A DNA stretch of 64,000 nt, taken from Petrolisthes cinctipes (Eukaryota > Arthropoda > Malacostraca > Decapoda > Porcellanidae). The translations under genes were made by a program, and so were the position numbers. Below, in pieces: positions 61,213 through 64,000 of this stretch. A model generated the notes under the pieces. It saw only the letters and a list, made by a program, of their open reading frames with translations, was not told the origin of the DNA and made no database searches. Within the stretch, counting starts at the first letter, position 1. Every line of letters starts with the position of its first letter. The stretch covers positions 62,001 through 126,000 of the forward strand of contig JAWQEG010001240.1 in assembly GCA_033782935.1 (NCBI GenBank). The letters run 5' to 3'.

Positions 61213-64000
61213 GGGGTCCCAGAAGATATCTGTACAGTGCTAGAATATTTTCAAAATATAGGCTAAAAACATGCTAAAAATCGATCTTTTAGGTGCCAAA
61301 AAGTAGATATCTCAAATTCAGTCCCAAAACACCCGAAAATTCGATATTTAGGGGTCCCAGAAGCGATCTGTACATGCCTACTCCGTGTTAGAGTATTTTC
61401 AAAATACAGGCCAAAAACATACTGAAAATCGATCTTTTAGGTGCCCAAAAGTCGATATATGCATGCATCTTCTGTATCCGTTTATATCTCAAATTCTGGC
61501 CCTAAACACCCGAAAATTCGATATTTTGGGGTCCCAGAAGCGATCTCTACATGCCTACTCCGTGTTAGAGTATTTTCAAAATTCAGGCCCAAAACATGCT
61601 GAAAATCGATATTTTTGGTGCCCAAAGTCAATATGTGCATGTATCTTCTGTACCCGTTTATATCTCAAATTCAGGCTCAAAACACCCGAAAATTCAATAT
61701 TTTGGGGTCCCAGAAGCAATCTGTACAGAGCTAGAATATTTTCAAAATATAGGCAAAAAACATGCTAAAAATCGATCTTTTAGGTGCCAAAAAGTCGATA
61801 TCTCAAATTCAGTCCCAAAACACCCGAAAATTCGATATTTAGGGTTCCCAGAAGCGATCTGTACATGCCTACTCAGTGTTAGAGTATTTTCAAAATACAT
61901 GCTCAAAACATACTGAAAATCGATCTTTTAGGTGCACAAAAGTCGATATGTGCATGCATCTTCAGTATCCGTTTATATCTCAAATTCAGGCTCAAAACAC
62001 CCGAAAATTCAATATTTTGGGGTCCCAGAAGCAATCTGTACATGCCTACTCCGTGTTAGAGTATTTTCAAAATACAGGCCAAAAACATATTGAAAATCGA
62101 TCTTTTAGGTGCCCAAAAGTCGATATGTGCATGCATCTTCTGTACCCGTTTATATCTCAAATTCTGGCCCTAAACACCCGAAAATTCGATATTTTGGGGT
62201 CCCAGAAGCGATCTGTACATGCCTACTCCGTGTTAGAGTATTTTCAAAATTAAGGCCAAAAACATGCTGAAAATCGATATTTTTGGTGCCCAAAGTCAAT
62301 ATGTGCATGTATCTTCTGTACCCGTTTATATCTCAAATTCAGGCTCAAAACACCCGAAAATTCAATATTTTGGGGTCCCAGAAGCAATCTGTACATGCCT
62401 ACTCAGTGCTAGAATATTTTCAAAATATAGGCTAAAAACATGCTAAAAATCGATCTTTTAGGTGCCAAAAAGTCGATATCTCAAATTCAGTCCCAAAACA
62501 CCCGAAAATTCGATATTTAGGGGTCCCAGAAGCGATCTGTACATGCCTACTCCGTGTTAGAGTATTTTCAAAATACATGCTCAAAACATACTGAAAATCG
62601 ATTTTTTAGGTGCACAAAAGTCGATATGTGCATGTATCTTCAGTACCCGTTTATATCTCAAATTCAGGCTCAAAACACCCGAAAATTCAATATTTTGGGG
62701 TCCCAGAAGCAATCTGTACATGCCTACTCAGTGTTAGAGTATTTTCAAAATTCAGGCCCAAAACATGCTGAAAATCGATCTTTTAGGTGCACAAAAGTCG
62801 ATATGTGCATGCGTCTTCAGTACCCGTTTATATCTCAAATTCAGGCTCAAAACACCCGAAAATTCGATATTTTGGGGTCCCAGAAGGTATCTGTAAATGC
62901 CTACTCCGTGTTAGAGTATTTTCAAAATTCAGGCCCAAAACATGCTGAAAATCGATATTTTTGGTGCCCAAAGTCAATATGTGCATGTATCTTTTGTACC
63001 CGTTTATATCTCAAATTCAGGCTCAAAACAACCGAAAATTCAATATTTTGGGGTCCCAGAAGCAATCTGTACATGCCTACTCTGTGTTAGAGTATTTTCA
63101 AAATACAGTCCCAAAACATGCTGAAAATCGATAATTTAAATGCCCAAAGTCAATATGTTCATGTATCTTCTGTACAAGTTTATATCTCAAATTCAGGCTC
63201 AAAACACCCGAAAATTCAATATTTTGGGGTCCCAGAAGCAATCTGTACATGCCTACACAGTGCTAGAATATTTTCAAAATAAAGGCTAAAAACATGCTAA
63301 AAATCGACATTTTAGGCGCCAAAAATCGATATCTCAAATTCAGTCCCAAAACACCCGAAAATTCGATATTTAGGGGTCCCAGAAGCGATCTGTACATGCC
63401 TACTCCGTGTTAGAGTATTTTCAAAATACATGCTCAAAACATACTGAAAATCGATTTTTTAGGTGCACAAAAGTCGATATGTGCATGTATCTTCAGTACC
63501 CGTTTATATCTCAAATTCAGGCTCAAAACACCCGAAAATTCAATATTTTGGGGTCCCAGAAGCAATCTGTACATGCCTACTCAGTGTTAGAGTATTTTCA
63601 AAATACATGCTCAAAACATACTGAAAATCGATCTTTTAGGTGCACAAAAGTCGATATGTGCATGTATCATCTGTACCCGTTTATATCTCAAATTCAGGCT
63701 CAAAACACCCGAAAATTCAATATTTTGGGGTCCCAGAAGCAATCTGTACATGCCTACTCCGTGTTAGAGTATTTTCAAAATACAGGCCAAAAACATACTG
63801 AAAATCGATCTTTTAGGTGCCCAAAAGTCGATATGTGCATGCATCTTCTGTACCCGTTTATATCTCAAATTCTGGCCCTAAACACCCGAAAATTCGATAT
63901 TTTGGGGTCCCAGAAGCAATCTGTACATGCCTACTCTGTGTTAGAGTATTTTCAAAATACAGGCTCAAAACATGCTGAAAATCGATAATTTAAATGCCCA

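Larger units (their letters stand above)
1..64000 (+). repeat. Satellite DNA array with higher-order repeats, whole window
   Basis: Every part of the window is made of head-to-tail copies of one satellite family, roughly 380 monomers at an average of 167 bp. The landmarks GGGGTCCCAGAAGC, CTGTACATGCC, GTATTTTCAAAATAC, AAAATCGAT and CCCGTTTATATCTC return in the same order in each monomer from the first base to the last. Both window ends lie inside monomers, so the array continues beyond the window on both sides. GC content is about 37% from a count of one B monomer. I found no inverted monomer and no inserted foreign sequence. Such arrays usually sit in centromeres or other constitutive heterochromatin; that location is inferred from structure only. 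Confidence 0.98.
49430..64000 (+). repeat. Zone 5: second mosaic
   Basis: Built from recurring blocks: 49,430-51,490 returns at 53,270-55,331, and the section starting near 54,490 is repeated with an 1,818 bp period. Markers are CGATTTTTTAGG in A1 (52,611, 52,935, 58,632, 62,600, 63,452), GCGTCTTCAG, TAAATGCCTACCCCG (51,382, 55,223, 57,041), CATTTTCGGTGCC and GTATCCGTTTAT. It also holds the junctions made at half-unit register near 59,198 and 61,125. The window ends inside a B-type monomer carrying ATAATTTAAATGCCC. Confidence 0.83.

Noticed and set aside
1..64000. CRISPR array, because of regular direct repeats
   Set aside because: There are no unique spacers: the full unit is repeated, units are 148-177 bp, and no cas genes are present.
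1..64000. Primate alpha satellite, because of monomers near 171 bp and higher-order repeats
   Set aside because: Length differs (177/176/148 bp) and none of the alpha satellite landmark words that I know are present; the CENP-B box is only partial.

Overview
The whole 64 kb window is one uninterrupted satellite DNA array. I see no protein-coding gene, RNA gene, transposon, CRISPR array or unique sequence anywhere in it. Sequence content (about 37% GC, monomers near 177 bp, kilobase higher-order repeats, near-identical copies over tens of kb) is typical of centromeric or other heterochromatic satellite from a eukaryote assembled with long reads. I do not recognise the family. From memory it does not resemble primate alpha satellite or Arabidopsis CEN178, so I leave the organism open (plant or invertebrate animal are both plausible).

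The array is built in nested levels. (1) A half-unit of about 88 bp. (2) Two diverged half-units (56 of 88 positions identical without gaps in the pair I aligned) make a 176-177 bp monomer. (3) Three monomer types, A (177 bp), B (176 bp) and C (148 bp, a monomer with a 29 bp internal deletion), make a 501 bp trimer. (4) Two trimer versions alternate as A1-B1-C1-A2-B2-C2 to make a 1,002 bp hexamer. (5) Blocks of about 0.7 to 3.1 kb have been duplicated again, either in tandem (periods 1,685, 1,818, 2,171 and 2,456 bp) or at a distance (offsets 2,319, 2,916, 3,330, 3,840, 5,510, 9,338, 14,186 and 18,866 bp). All monomers that I followed lie in the same orientation.

Layout: 1-13,056 is the regular zone, with 9,020-12,526 holding seven trimers in perfect 501 bp register. 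At about 13,057 a new variant appears (a 10 bp deletion inside C) together with units that have lost B or A monomers. 13,057-24,155 holds two tandem duplications of this shortened type. 24,156-44,866 is a mosaic in which the same blocks reappear in a different order. 44,867-49,429 is fairly regular again. 49,430-64,000 is another mosaic, including recombinants that joined at half-unit register, one leaving a lone 88 bp half-monomer at 61,125-61,212.

Most interesting are the hidden 88 bp half-unit and its use as a recombination register, the periodic loss in every third monomer of a segment carrying a CENP-B-box-like half site and an alternating purine-pyrimidine tract, and a 15 bp dyad whose arms differ between monomer types by a compensating pair of changes. 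The many open reading frames are by-products of the repeat (501 is divisible by 3) and I do not call them genes.
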